Assembly (NCBI RefSeq): GCF_002699985.1
Contig: NZ_LKBT01000016.1
Coordinates: 32,253 to 96,252 of the forward strand
DNA: 64,000 bases
DNA from: Pseudomonas sp. ICMP 561
GTDB lineage: Bacteria; Pseudomonadota; Gammaproteobacteria; Pseudomonadales; Pseudomonadaceae
Reading direction: 5' to 3'
Numbering within the stretch: position 1 is the first letter of the stretch; each line of letters begins with the position of its first letter. This document shows, piece by piece, positions 44,136-52,541 of this stretch. The position numbers were made by a program, and so were the translations under genes. The notes under the pieces were generated by a model. It was not told the DNA's origin and did not search any database. It saw only the letters and a program-made list of their open reading frames with translations.

Positions 44136-45380
44136 ATGTTTCGACCGTTATCAATATTTATTGGCGCGCGCTACACACGTGCCAAGCGCCGCAACCATTT
44201 CATCTCGTTCATCTCCATGACTTCGATGATCGGGTTGGCGCTGGGCGTGCTCGCGATGATTGTGGTGCTGTCCGTGATGAATGGTTTTCAGCGGGAAATG
44301 AGCTCGCGAATTCTCGGCATGGTGCCCCATGCAGTGATCGCGGGCGTCAAGCCGCTGGACAACTGGAAGCCGGTTGCGGACGCTTCGTTGAAGAATCCGG
44401 AAGTCACGGCCGCTGTGCCATTTACCGAGATGGACGGCATGCTCTCTTACAAGGGTGCGATGCAGCCGATTCAGATCAGTGGTGTTGATCCGGCGCTGGA
44501 GCACGAGGTGTCCATCGTCACCAAACACATCGTGCAGGGCAAACTTGAAGACCTTAAAGCGGGCGAGTTTGGTGTCGTGTTGGGCGAGTTGAGCGCCCGT
44601 CGCTTCCGACTCAATGTCGGCGACAAGCTGACATTGATCGTGCCTGAAGTCAGCAGCGCGCCGGGCGGCATCACGCCACGCCTGCAACGCCTGACGGTGG
44701 TCGGCATTTTCAAGGTTGGCGCCGAGCTGGACGGCTCCATGGCCTTGATCAACGTCGCAGACGCCGCGCAGATAAACCGCTGGCAGCCTGATCAGGTGCA
44801 GGGTGTGCGTCTGGCTCTCAAGGATCTGTACAAGGCGCCTGAAGTCTCGAAAACAATTGCCGGAGGCTTGGGCGCAGATTATCGGGCCGATGACTGGACC
44901 CACACTCAGGGCAGCCTCTTCAGCGCGATGAAGATGGAGAAGACCATGATCGGCCTGCTATTGCTGATGATCGTCGCCGTCGCTGCGTTCAATATCATTG
45001 CTACGCTGATCATGGTGGTGAACGACAAGGGCGCGGACATTGCGATCCTGCGCACCATCGGTGCGACGCCGCGGCAGATCATGACCATCTTCATGGTTCA
45101 GGGCACGGTCATCGGTATCGTCGGGACGATCATTGGTGGCGTGCTGGGGATTATTGCCGCGATCAACGTCAGCAGCCTTGTGGGCTGGATAGAGCGGGTC
45201 AGTGGACAGCACATCTTCAGCTCTGACGTGTACTTCATCAGCAATCTGCCTTCCGAGCTGCAAGCGGGCGATGTGGTGCTGATTTGCAGCGCGGGCTTTA
45301 TCCTGAGCTTCCTGGCCACGCTTTACCCGGCCTGGCGCGCTGCGCAGATTCAGCCTGCGCATGCATTGCGGTATGAGTGA
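44136..45380 (+). CDS. lolE: Lipoprotein-releasing system permease LolE
   Basis: A 414-residue paralogue of LolC, forming the heterodimeric membrane part of LolCDE. It starts [20 protein letters not shown], has a periplasmic domain, three C-terminal helices ([20 protein letters not shown]) and the terminal [19 protein letters not shown]. The two genes are near-duplicates at both ends but differ in the periplasmic domain, as expected for separate roles in lipoprotein recognition and LolA docking. Follows lolD by 75 bases. Confidence 0.95.
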   Translation: MFRPLSIFIGARYTRAKRRNHFISFISMTSMIGLALGVLAMIVVLSVMNGFQREMSSRILGMVPHAVIAGVKPLDNWKPVADASLKNPEVTAAVPFTEMDGMLSYKGAMQPIQISGVDPALEHEVSIVTKHIVQGKLEDLKAGEFGVVLGELSARRFRLNVGDKLTLIVPEVSSAPGGITPRLQRLTVVGIFKVGAELDGSMALINVADAAQINRWQPDQVQGVRLALKDLYKAPEVSKTIAGGLGADYRADDWTHTQGSLFSAMKMEKTMIGLLLLMIVAVAAFNIIATLIMVVNDKGADIAILRTIGATPRQIMTIFMVQGTVIGIVGTIIGGVLGIIAAINVSSLVGWIERVSGQHIFSSDVYFISNLPSELQAGDVVLICSAGFILSFLATLYPAWRAAQIQPAHALRYE

Positions 45381-45389
45381 TTGATGGCT

Positions 45390-45421
45390 CGGGCCTGACT
45401 CGATTCTGTTCGTCAGGCCCG
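45390..45421 (+). terminator. Hairpin at the end of lolCDE
   Basis: CGGGCCTGAC (45390-45399) pairs with GTCAGGCCCG (45412-45421), just after the lolE stop. No T-run is present. Confidence 0.6.
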
Positions 45422-45474
45422 GTCACTCACTTCATTGACTTCAGCCTTTGTTCGTCGCCACTCTGGAGAACACC

Positions 45475-45987
45475 ATGCCCTCTATTGCCCGCTTCACACT
45501 GGTTGCTGCACTGCTGACACTCAGTCAGCCATTGCTCGCTTCGCCAGCTCCTGCCCTCACGTTCGGACATGCTGCGCCTGCCGCCCAGGCTTCGCGCACC
45601 ATTGAACTGGTATTGGGGGATATGTATTTCGACCCCAAGGCGGTGCAGGTCAAGGCGGGTGAGACGGTGCGCTTCGTGCTGATCAACAAAGGCCAGTTGC
45701 TGCATGAGTTCAACCTGGGCGATGCGGCGATGCACGCCAGCCATCAGCAGGAAATGATCAAAATGCAACAAAGCGGCATGCTGACGCCTACGGGTATGGC
45801 TCATCACGACATGGGCCATGGCTCCATGGAAATGAAGCACGATGATCCGAACAGCGTGCTGGTTGAACCGGGCAAAACCACCGAGCTGACGTGGACCTTT
45901 GCCAAGGCCAGCAATCTTGAGTTCGCCTGCAATCTGCCTGGGCATTATCAGGCCGGTATGGTCGGCAAGCTGACAATTACCGACTAG
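45475..45987 (+). CDS. Periplasmic cupredoxin-domain protein
   Basis: A 170-residue secreted copper protein. The ATG at 45475 follows CTGGAG; signal peptide MPSIARFTLVAALLTLSQPL with cleavage after LLAS-PA or nearby. The cupredoxin fold has all four type-1 copper ligands: His in LLHEFNLG, then Cys, His and Met in FACNLPGHYQAGM. A His/Met-rich insertion (HASHQQEMIKMQQSGM and HHDMGHGSMEMKHDD) may bind further Cu or Ag. Such proteins act in copper tolerance or electron transfer; no partner is adjacent. Confidence 0.88.
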   Translation: MPSIARFTLVAALLTLSQPLLASPAPALTFGHAAPAAQASRTIELVLGDMYFDPKAVQVKAGETVRFVLINKGQLLHEFNLGDAAMHASHQQEMIKMQQSGMLTPTGMAHHDMGHGSMEMKHDDPNSVLVEPGKTTELTWTFAKASNLEFACNLPGHYQAGMVGKLTITD

Positions 45988-46060
45988 TCGCTGAAAGCTC
46001 GGCGCAAACCCTATAAACTTGGCGCTTATTCCGTCAGCTTTATGTGATTCAGGTACTTTC

Positions 46061-46891
46061 ATGCCCCCCGCAGCCGAACACTCGCCGCTAGGCAAGTCCA
46101 GCGAATATATCGCCACTTACACGCCGTCTCTGTTGTTCCCGATCCCGCGTGCCGCCAAATGGGCCGAGCTGGGTCTGACCGCCGAGACGTTGCCGTATCA
46201 GGGCGTCGACTTCTGGAATTGCTACGAGCTTTCCTGGCTGCTGCCCTCCGGCAAGCCGGTGGTGGCCATCGCCGAGTTCAGCATTCCGGCTGATTCGCCG
46301 AATATCATCGAGTCGAAGTCGTTCAAGTTGTACCTCAACTCGCTCAATCAGACGGCCTTTGCTGATCGTGCAGAGCTGACTGCAACGCTGGTCAAGGATT
46401 TGTCTGCCGCGGCGGGTAAGCCGGTAGGCGTGCGTATCCGCAGTCTTGCGGACATTGAAGGCGAAGGCGTGGCGACGATGCCGGGCCTGTGCATCGACGA
46501 GCTTGATGTGAGCATCAATAGCTACGACCGGCCTCAGCCAGAGCTGCTGCGTTGTGATGATTCCCGTATTGTCGAGCAAAGCCTGCACAGTCACTTGCTC
46601 AAGTCCAATTGCCCGGTGACCAGTCAGCCGGATTGGGGCAGCGTAGCGGTGGAGTATCGCGGCGCCGAGCTGGATCCTGCGAGCCTGTTGGCTTACATCG
46701 TCAGTTTCCGCCAGCATTCGGATTTTCATGAGCAGTGTGTCGAGCGGATATTTCTCGACCTGCAGCGTTTGCTCAAACCGGAGAAGTTGACCGTCTATGC
46801 GCGTTATGTGCGGCGTGGCGGGCTGGATATCAATCCGTATCGCAGCACTGACTCGATCAGCCCGGATAATCGCCGACTGGCCAGGCAGTAA
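46061..46891 (+). CDS. queF: NADPH-dependent 7-cyano-7-deazaguanine reductase QueF
   Basis: A 276-residue enzyme that reduces preQ0 to preQ1 in queuosine synthesis for tRNA. It is the long bimodular type with tandem T-folds. The catalytic Cys is in [15 protein letters not shown], followed by the QueF motif region with [16 protein letters not shown] and [17 protein letters not shown]; a Glu and Asp of the catalytic set are present. The start at 46061 gives the family N-terminus. A terminator closes the gene directly. dusA at 52.5 kb is another tRNA modification gene in this window, not linked to it. Confidence 0.95.
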   Translation: MPPAAEHSPLGKSSEYIATYTPSLLFPIPRAAKWAELGLTAETLPYQGVDFWNCYELSWLLPSGKPVVAIAEFSIPADSPNIIESKSFKLYLNSLNQTAFADRAELTATLVKDLSAAAGKPVGVRIRSLADIEGEGVATMPGLCIDELDVSINSYDRPQPELLRCDDSRIVEQSLHSHLLKSNCPVTSQPDWGSVAVEYRGAELDPASLLAYIVSFRQHSDFHEQCVERIFLDLQRLLKPEKLTVYARYVRRGGLDINPYRSTDSISPDNRRLARQ

Positions 46892-46896
46892 GCATA

Positions 46897-46924
46897 AAAA
46901 AAGCCCGTCTTCGACGGGCTTTTT
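46897..46924. terminator. Rho-independent terminator of queF
   Basis: GCCCGTC (46903-46909) and GACGGGC (46913-46919) flanked by A-run and TTTTT. It can serve queF and the convergent DUF4404 gene. Confidence 0.88.
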
Positions 46925-46965
46925 GCTGCTGGTTGGCAGGCGGTGCGTTCTAGCGTCTAGTGGCA

Positions 46966-47229
46966 TCAAATACCGATATTGCCCAAGGTCACAACGATGT
47001 TGCGCAGAGTCCCTGCAATGCCAGGATGCTCCAGCTCGAAGCGCTCTACGGCAAGATTGACGCCGTCGGCCAGGCTCGCGTCTTGAGTCACGGACTCCAG
47101 TTCGATCTGCGACTGAATCTGCTGCGCCAGTGTTTCCAGGTCGGCGCGCTCCTCTGGGTTGAGCGGCGGGTTCTGCTCCAGTTGCTCGCGCAGGGTATTG
47201 AGTTGTTCTTGCAGTTCGCGGGCAGGCAT
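46966..47229 (-). CDS. DUF4404 family protein
   Basis: An 87-residue, mostly helical protein. MPARELQEQLNTLREQLEQN and LNPEERADLETLAQQIQSQI form a predicted helical hairpin. The C-terminal FELEHPGIAGTLRNIVVTLG is the DUF4404 signature. AAGGAG precedes the ATG. Function unknown. It is convergent with queF. Confidence 0.83.
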   Translation of the reverse strand: MPARELQEQLNTLREQLEQNPPLNPEERADLETLAQQIQSQIELESVTQDASLADGVNLAVERFELEHPGIAGTLRNIVVTLGNIGI

Positions 47230-47398
47230 GACGTGCTCCTTCTTTGATAAGTCTGTCCCATGGACCCCGGCGCAGGGCCAAAGGTTCTTCTTGGGTATGT
47301 GACAAGACTAATCCACTCTGGTGCGGCTTGCCTTCAAATTGCGCGTCCAGTCTTGGCGCCCTCGCAGCTAAAGACTTTCCTGCGGACGCCCTGTGACC

Positions 47399-47491
47399 TG
47401 TAGGACTGGCTTTAGCCGGGAGAGGGGCGGTGGATTCGCTGCAAACCGAGTGTCAGGAAAAAATGCCCTCCCGGCTAAAGCCGGTCCTACG
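47399..47491. repeat. REP doublet, GTAGGACTGGCTTTAGCC class
   Basis: TGTAGGACTGGCTTTAGCCG starts at 47399; the inverted GGCTAAAGCCGGTCCTACG ends at 47491. Same class as the doublet at 32392. It fills much of the 318-base gap before the HAD-like gene; the rest shows nothing. Confidence 0.85.
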
Positions 47492-47547
47492 GGTGTGCGT
47501 TTAAGGGGCTGCGTTACAGTGCGCGAGTTGCATCCGAATATTCTATG

Positions 47548-48156
47548 TCAGGGCTTCTCGCCCTTGGTGCGACGCAGCGCGATATCCGCCAGGCAGGATT
47601 CCAGTTCACCCAGATGATCGATCGCCGAATGCACGCCCAGCGCGTAAAGCTGCAATGTCGCCTGGCCCCGGCGGTATTCGCGCTCGGCATCGGTCAGGGC
47701 ATTCCACTGAGAAGGTGACTGGCCACACAGTGAACCACACGACGCGAGGCCGACCGTCCACAGCCCGGCGCTCAAGCCCGCTTGCAGCAAGCGTGGCTCG
47801 CCGCTGACAAGTACACAACCATCCAGTTGACCGACGTTCAGCTCCATGAGCGCCTGCCAGCAAGCATGGGGAGCGGGCCAGGGTGCCTGGGCGGCAGGGG
47901 GAGCACTAATCAGCTGGCTCAATGGCTGTGCCAGCCTGTTTGTAAGGTCGTCGGGCAACTCGTCCAGCCACGCACAAGGCACTGCCTGCTGATGCAGTCT
48001 CTGTAATGCTTTCAAGGCGCCTGGTGTAGGTAGCGAATGCTCATCGCTCAGCCTGGAAGCGTTGCGCGCTTGGGCGCCAAAGTCCACCAGGCAGCCACTG
48101 AGACCAAAAAGAACGGCAGTAAAAGCGGGCAGGGGAGCTGTCACAGGGGCGAGCAT
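47548..48156 (-). CDS. HAD-like (phosphonoacetaldehyde-hydrolase-like) protein lacking catalytic aspartates
   Basis: About 202 residues from the ATG at 48156 (an in-frame start at 48195 is possible). The N-terminal strand reads AVLFGLSGCLVDFGA, which aligns with the HAD motif I hhhD-x-[D/A]-GT-hhD as found in phosphatases and PhnX, but the nucleophile Asp is Gly and the second Asp is Ser. Other parts keep the fold: ALKALQRLHQQAVPCAWLDE, DGCVLVSGEPRLLQAGLSAG and the terminal region after WNALTDAERE. Without the nucleophile, phosphatase chemistry is unlikely, so it may be a binding or regulatory pseudo-enzyme. It lies divergent from mlaA. Confidence 0.72.
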   Translation of the reverse strand: MLAPVTAPLPAFTAVLFGLSGCLVDFGAQARNASRLSDEHSLPTPGALKALQRLHQQAVPCAWLDELPDDLTNRLAQPLSQLISAPPAAQAPWPAPHACWQALMELNVGQLDGCVLVSGEPRLLQAGLSAGLWTVGLASCGSLCGQSPSQWNALTDAEREYRRGQATLQLYALGVHSAIDHLGELESCLADIALRRTKGEKP

Positions 48157-48365
48157 GGCGATATCTCTGAAATAACGCTGAACGCTACGGGGCATTTGTG
48201 ACAGTAAGATGAATATCAGGTGATGGTGTTTATCAGTGTTTTACCAGTCCTACAGACTTGAATGACCAAGGCGCTGCCAAATCCCTGTCATATGGCCTTA
48301 TACTCCTCGCCTTGACGTGTGGGGGCGTAGCGCCCGCTTCATTACTTATGCCAGGAGTTTCAGCT

Positions 48366-49067
48366 ATGCCCGTGACCGGTGCAGGTGTATTCAATCGTCT
48401 TGCTCAGCTGTGTGTGTGTGCCGGTATGGCGCTAGTGCCAATGGTTGCGCAGGCCGCCGAGGAAGATCCGTGGGAAAGCGTCAACCGGCTCACTTTCCGC
48501 TTCAATGACACTCTTGATACCTATGCGCTGAAGCCTATCGCGCAGGGCTATCAATTCATTGCTCCGCAGTTCGTTGAAGACGGCGTACATAACTTCTTCA
48601 ACAACATCGGTGATGTCGGAAATCTTGCCAACAACGTGCTGCAGGCTAAACCGGCTGCAGCGGGTGTTGATACGGCGCGCCTGATCTTCAATACCACCTT
48701 CGGCCTGCTGGGCTTCATCGATGTCGGCACCAAAATGGGCCTGCAGCGCAGTGACGAAGATTTCGGTCAGACGTTGGGTTACTGGGGCGTGCAAAGCGGT
48801 CCATACGTGGTGCTGCCGTTGTTTGGGCCGAGCACTGTGCGTGACGCCGTCGCCAAGTACCCGGACACCTACACCTCACCGTACCGTTACATTGACCACG
48901 TACCCACCCGCAACACTGCGCTGGGCATCAACCTGGTGGATACCCGTGCCAGCCTGTTGTCGGCCGAGCGCCTGATCAATGGCGACAAGTACATCTTTAT
49001 CCGTAACGCATACCTGCAGAACCGTGAGTTCCGCGTCAAGGATGGTCAGGTGGTCGACGATTTCTGA
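48366..49067 (+). CDS. mlaA: MlaA/VacJ family outer-membrane lipid asymmetry protein
   Basis: A 233-residue protein of the Mla system, which removes phospholipids from the outer leaflet of the outer membrane. CCAGGAG lies before the ATG at 48366. Signal-like N-terminus, then EEDPWESVNRLTFRFNDTLD, GVHNFFNNIGDVGNLANNVL and GQTLGYWGVQSGPYVVLPLF, all VacJ signatures. E. coli MlaA is a lipoprotein; here no standard lipobox is seen, and AQA-AEED looks like a signal peptidase I site, so anchoring may be direct. A terminator follows. The rest of the mla genes are not in the window. Confidence 0.92.
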   Translation: MPVTGAGVFNRLAQLCVCAGMALVPMVAQAAEEDPWESVNRLTFRFNDTLDTYALKPIAQGYQFIAPQFVEDGVHNFFNNIGDVGNLANNVLQAKPAAAGVDTARLIFNTTFGLLGFIDVGTKMGLQRSDEDFGQTLGYWGVQSGPYVVLPLFGPSTVRDAVAKYPDTYTSPYRYIDHVPTRNTALGINLVDTRASLLSAERLINGDKYIFIRNAYLQNREFRVKDGQVVDDF

Positions 49068-49087
49068 TCGCGGTCAGTTGAAAGTAT

Positions 49088-49117
49088 AAAGGCGACCTGT
49101 GGTCGCCTTTATTTTTT
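49088..49117 (+). terminator. Rho-independent terminator of mlaA
   Basis: AAAGGCGACC (49088-49097) pairs with GGTCGCCTTT (49101-49110), followed by ATTTTTT. Confidence 0.9.
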
Positions 49118-49145
49118 ACCATTTGTGAACCAGTTCCGCCGGATC

Positions 49146-49445
49146 TCAGCTCATCTTGACGATGGTCAGGCCCAGTTTTTGTCCGCCATCGGCTTCGTCA
49201 GTGACCCATACAACCTCTGTTTCTGCCTCAAGGCCTTTGAGGGCAGCATGGTCCGAATCGATTCTCACGTGCAGTTTTTCGCCAACCCTGAAGGTTCTGG
49301 GTGCCTGTACCTGCATCCCGGAGCTCGATAAATCAATGCATACAGCCGGGATGACCTGGCCTGCGTAGATCAAGCTGATGTCAGCTTCCACGCGCATCCG
49401 GATGAAGTCCCGTTTCTCCTCGTAGCTTCGATCATTTAGACTCAT
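49146..49445 (-). CDS. PilZ domain cyclic di-GMP receptor
   Basis: A 99-residue single-domain protein. Both c-di-GMP motifs are intact: RDFIR (RxxxR, near residues 12-16) and DLSSSGMQV ([D/N]xSxxG, near 38-46). GAAGGAC stands before the ATG. Stand-alone PilZ proteins relay c-di-GMP levels to motility or polysaccharide systems through partners. It is convergent with mlaA and divergent from rssB. Its motif quality contrasts with the PilZ-like protein at 41.4 kb. Confidence 0.9.
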   Translation of the reverse strand: MSLNDRSYEEKRDFIRMRVEADISLIYAGQVIPAVCIDLSSSGMQVQAPRTFRVGEKLHVRIDSDHAALKGLEAETEVVWVTDEADGGQKLGLTIVKMS

Positions 49446-49709
49446 GTCCAGTCCTTCATTTCCATTGCTGAATTCATGGTTCTTATAACTCTGAGCGATT
49501 TGCCGTGTAAAGACGCAATGTCGGCACTGCCGCGTGCTTGAAACGCCCGTCGGATGGGAGTACCGTCTGCGCCTTGAAGGGCACCTCTGAAACGCCAGTT
49601 ACGGGATCACAAGTCCGGTCGTGCGGTCAGAGTGGCTAGAAGCGAATCCAGTACGCAGACCCGTGAACCGGGGTGCTTACGCCAACCTTATCTGGCGCCG
49701 TTTGCCCAC

Positions 49710-50894
49710 ATGCAGAAAACCAGTGCCACGCTGCTGATAATCGATGACGACGAAGTAGTGCGAGCGAGCCTTGCCGCCTATTTGGAAGACAGTGGCTTCA
49801 GCGTCCTTCAAGCAAATAACGGCTTGGAGGGCATACAGATATTCGAGCAGGACAAGCCTGATCTGGTGATCTGCGATTTGCGCATGCCGCAAATGGGCGG
49901 GCTTGAGCTGATTCGTCAGGTGACGGCCATCGCGCCGGAAACGCCTGTAATCGTGGTGTCGGGTGCAGGCGTGATGAATGACGCTGTCGAGGCGCTCCGC
50001 CTGGGCGCTGCGGATTACCTGATAAAGCCTCTGGAAGACTTGGCCGTGCTGGAGCACTCGGTGCGTCGCGCACTTGACCGTGCGCGTCTGCTGCAGGAGA
50101 ACCAGCAGTATCGCAAGAAGCTGGAAACCGCAAACCGCGAGCTGGAAGCAAGCTTGCATTTGCTCCAGGAAGACCAGGATGCCGGTCGACAGGTGCAGAT
50201 GAACATGCTGCCGATCAGCCCGTGGTCGATCGATCAGTTCAATTTCGCTCACGAAATCATTCCCTCGCTTTACCTGTCGGGTGATTTCGTTGATTACTTC
50301 CGCGTCGACGAGCGCCGCGTTGCGTTCTATCTCGCGGATGTCTCCGGGCATGGCGCTTCTTCGGCATTCATCACCGTGCTGCTCAAGTTCATGACCACAC
50401 GCTTGCTGTTCGAATCCAAGCGTGGTGGTACGCTACCGGAATTCAAGCCCTCTGACGTTCTAGGCCACATCAACCGCGGCCTGATCAGTTGCAAGCTGGG
50501 CAAGCATGTAACGATGGTTGGCGGTGTGATTGACGAGGAGTCGGGGCAACTGACGTACGCAGTCGGCGGTCATCTGCCGTTGCCTGTGTTGTATACACCG
50601 GGTGAAGCACGCTACCTGCAAGGTCGCGGTTTGCCCGTAGGGCTGTTCAACGAAGCCACCTACCAGGATCATGTGATCGACTTGCCCGAGTCGTTTAGTC
50701 TGACCCTGCTGTCTGATGGCATTCTGGACTTGCTTCCCGGTGATACACTCAAAGAGAAAGAAGCCGCACTACCTGAACTGGTAAAGGCGGCGGGCGGCAG
50801 CCTGGATGGCTTGCGCCAGACTTTTGGATTGGCCACGCTAGGGGAGATGCCGGATGATATCGCCTTGTTAGTGTTGAGCAGGAACCTTGAATGA
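49710..50894 (+). CDS. rssB: Response regulator/PP2C phosphatase RssB
   Basis: A 394-residue two-domain protein. The receiver (residues ~6-125) starts SATLLIIDDDEVVRASLAAY with acidic pocket DDD, the phospho-acceptor Asp in DLVICDLRMPQMGG and the conserved Lys in DYLIKPLED. A coiled linker (RARLLQENQQYRKKLETANR) leads to a PPM/SpoIIE-like phosphatase with GDFVDYFRVD, LADVSGHGASSAF and TLLSDGILDLLPG. In Pseudomonas this pairs with the STAS protein RssC to control RpoS activity or stability by reversible phosphorylation. The ATG at 49710 gives the family N-terminus; no clear ribosome site is present, and a GTG at 49632 is an alternative. Overlaps rssC by four bases. Confidence 0.92.
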   Translation: MQKTSATLLIIDDDEVVRASLAAYLEDSGFSVLQANNGLEGIQIFEQDKPDLVICDLRMPQMGGLELIRQVTAIAPETPVIVVSGAGVMNDAVEALRLGAADYLIKPLEDLAVLEHSVRRALDRARLLQENQQYRKKLETANRELEASLHLLQEDQDAGRQVQMNMLPISPWSIDQFNFAHEIIPSLYLSGDFVDYFRVDERRVAFYLADVSGHGASSAFITVLLKFMTTRLLFESKRGGTLPEFKPSDVLGHINRGLISCKLGKHVTMVGGVIDEESGQLTYAVGGHLPLPVLYTPGEARYLQGRGLPVGLFNEATYQDHVIDLPESFSLTLLSDGILDLLPGDTLKEKEAALPELVKAAGGSLDGLRQTFGLATLGEMPDDIALLVLSRNLE

Positions 50895-51373
50895 GTACCG
50901 GTAGAATCCAGTTCGCCGAGCAGGAAGGCACGTTTGTCCTCAAGTTTGTCGGGGAAGTGCGTCTGACGTTATGTTCGGCTTTGGATGCGACTATTGAGCG
51001 GATCTTCACTGCGCTGAATTTTTCAACGGTAGTAATTGATCTGACCGAAACCCGCAGCATAGACAGCACGACACTTGGCTTGCTGGCCAAACTGTCGATC
51101 CTGTCGCGTCAAAAAGTAGGGTTGTTGCCAACGCTGGTCACCACCCACGAAGACATCACCCGGCTTCTGCAGTCGATGGGTTTCGATCAAGTGTTCAATA
51201 TCGTTGATCGTCCGATTCCGTGCCCTGAGTGCCTGACGGACCTGCCGTCTCAGGACCAGTGCGAAGAGGTGGTCAAGGCCAAGGTGCTGGAAGCGCACAA
51301 GATCCTGATGGGGCTCAATGACTCCAATCGCGAAGCCTTCCACGACCTGGTCAACGCCCTCGAACGTCACTGA
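50891..51373 (+). CDS. rssC: STAS-domain anti-sigma antagonist RssC
   Basis: A 160-residue protein. Residues ~1-100 form a STAS domain; the phosphorylatable Ser is in ETRSIDSTTLGLLAKL, as in SpoIIAA-type antagonists. The C-terminal ~60 residues (CPECLTDLPSQDQCEEVVKA) include a Cys pair and a helix. It starts with ATGA overlap to rssB, so the two are translationally coupled, and the partner's phosphatase domain should act on this Ser. A terminator follows. Confidence 0.92.
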   Translation: MSTGRIQFAEQEGTFVLKFVGEVRLTLCSALDATIERIFTALNFSTVVIDLTETRSIDSTTLGLLAKLSILSRQKVGLLPTLVTTHEDITRLLQSMGFDQVFNIVDRPIPCPECLTDLPSQDQCEEVVKAKVLEAHKILMGLNDSNREAFHDLVNALERH

Positions 51374-51395
51374 TCCACTGGTGAGGAGCGCAGCA

Positions 51396-51429
51396 AAAAG
51401 GGCGGCATCCGTGAGGATGCCGCCCTTTT
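51396..51429. terminator. Bidirectional terminator between rssC and tal
   Basis: AAAAGGGCGGCATCC (51396-51410) pairs with GGATGCCGCCCTTTT (51415-51429). It serves the convergent rssBC and tal genes. Confidence 0.92.
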
Positions 51430-51448
51430 AGTCTTTCAGCGTTCTGGA

Positions 51449-52375
51449 TCAGACCTTGGCGCTTAGCAACGCTTCCAGTTTTTCCTGATCGCGAGCGAAC
51501 TGACGGATACCTTCAGCCAGTTTCTCGGTCGCCATCGCATCTTCGTTGGACGCCCAACGGAATTCGCTTTCATTGAGCGTTACGCGCGGCTCACCGGCAT
51601 TGCCCGGTTTCAGTTTGCGCTCCAGCGTGCCGGTATCTTCGGCAAGCCTCTGCAGCAGGTCCGGGCTGATGGTCAGGCGATCACAACCGGCCAATTGCTC
51701 AATCTGGCTCAGGTTACGGAAGCTGGCACCCATAACGACTGTCTTGTAGTCGTTGGCTTTGTAGTAGTTGTAGATGCGGGTCACAGACTTCACGCCCGGG
51801 TCTTCCGCGCCCACATAATCCTTGCCTTCAGCCTTCTTGTACCAGTCGTAGATACGGCCTACGAACGGCGAAATCAGGAATACGCCAGCATCGGCACACG
51901 CTTGGGCCTGGGCGAAGGAGAACAGCAGCGTCAGGTTGCACTGGATGCCTTTCTTTTCCAGTACTTCGGCGGCGCGGATGCCTTCCCAGGTCGAAGCCAG
52001 CTTGATCAGGATGCGATCCTTGCTGATGCCGGCCGTTTCGTACATATCGATCAGGCGCTGGGCGCGCTCAATGCAGCCATTGGTGTCGAAAGAGAGGCGG
52101 GCGTCGACTTCAGTCGAAACGCGGCCCGGAACAACCTTGAGAATTTCCTGGCAGATAGCGACGGCAAAACGATCGGATGCCAGACCGATATCGCCATTGG
52201 CGCCGCTGAAGGCTGCCTTGAGGCGATCAGCGTTGCTGTCGCTGGAGCCGGCCTTGAGCAGCAGGGAAGGATTGGTGGTCGCGTCGACCGGCTTGAGCTT
52301 TTCGATGGCTGCGAAATCGCCGGTGTCGGCAACAACGGTGGTGAATGCTTTGAGTTGATCCAGCTTGGAAGTCAT
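51449..52375 (-). CDS. tal: Transaldolase
   Basis: A 308-residue pentose-phosphate enzyme that moves a dihydroxyacetone unit from sedoheptulose-7-phosphate to glyceraldehyde-3-phosphate. It starts [20 protein letters not shown] at 52375; the longer frame to 52429 lacks homology. [12 protein letters not shown] holds the first-barrel residues, and the Schiff-base Lys is in [23 protein letters not shown] and [10 protein letters not shown] are TalB signatures. It shares a terminator with rssBC. Confidence 0.95.
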   Translation of the reverse strand: MTSKLDQLKAFTTVVADTGDFAAIEKLKPVDATTNPSLLLKAGSSDSNADRLKAAFSGANGDIGLASDRFAVAICQEILKVVPGRVSTEVDARLSFDTNGCIERAQRLIDMYETAGISKDRILIKLASTWEGIRAAEVLEKKGIQCNLTLLFSFAQAQACADAGVFLISPFVGRIYDWYKKAEGKDYVGAEDPGVKSVTRIYNYYKANDYKTVVMGASFRNLSQIEQLAGCDRLTISPDLLQRLAEDTGTLERKLKPGNAGEPRVTLNESEFRWASNEDAMATEKLAEGIRQFARDQEKLEALLSAKV

Positions 52376-52541
52376 GAGCGTGCTCTGTCCTGTGCGGTTA
52401 GGTGACATTACCCGAGCGATGGCGCCCACTCAAGGGCGCTAAGCATAACGCCGCGCCAGAACAGGGCGGCCTGTTGCCCGGGCGGGCGAAAACTCGATCC
52501 AGACTGGTTGGAGCGCTATCCGCCGCGCTTGTTCCCTGCTT

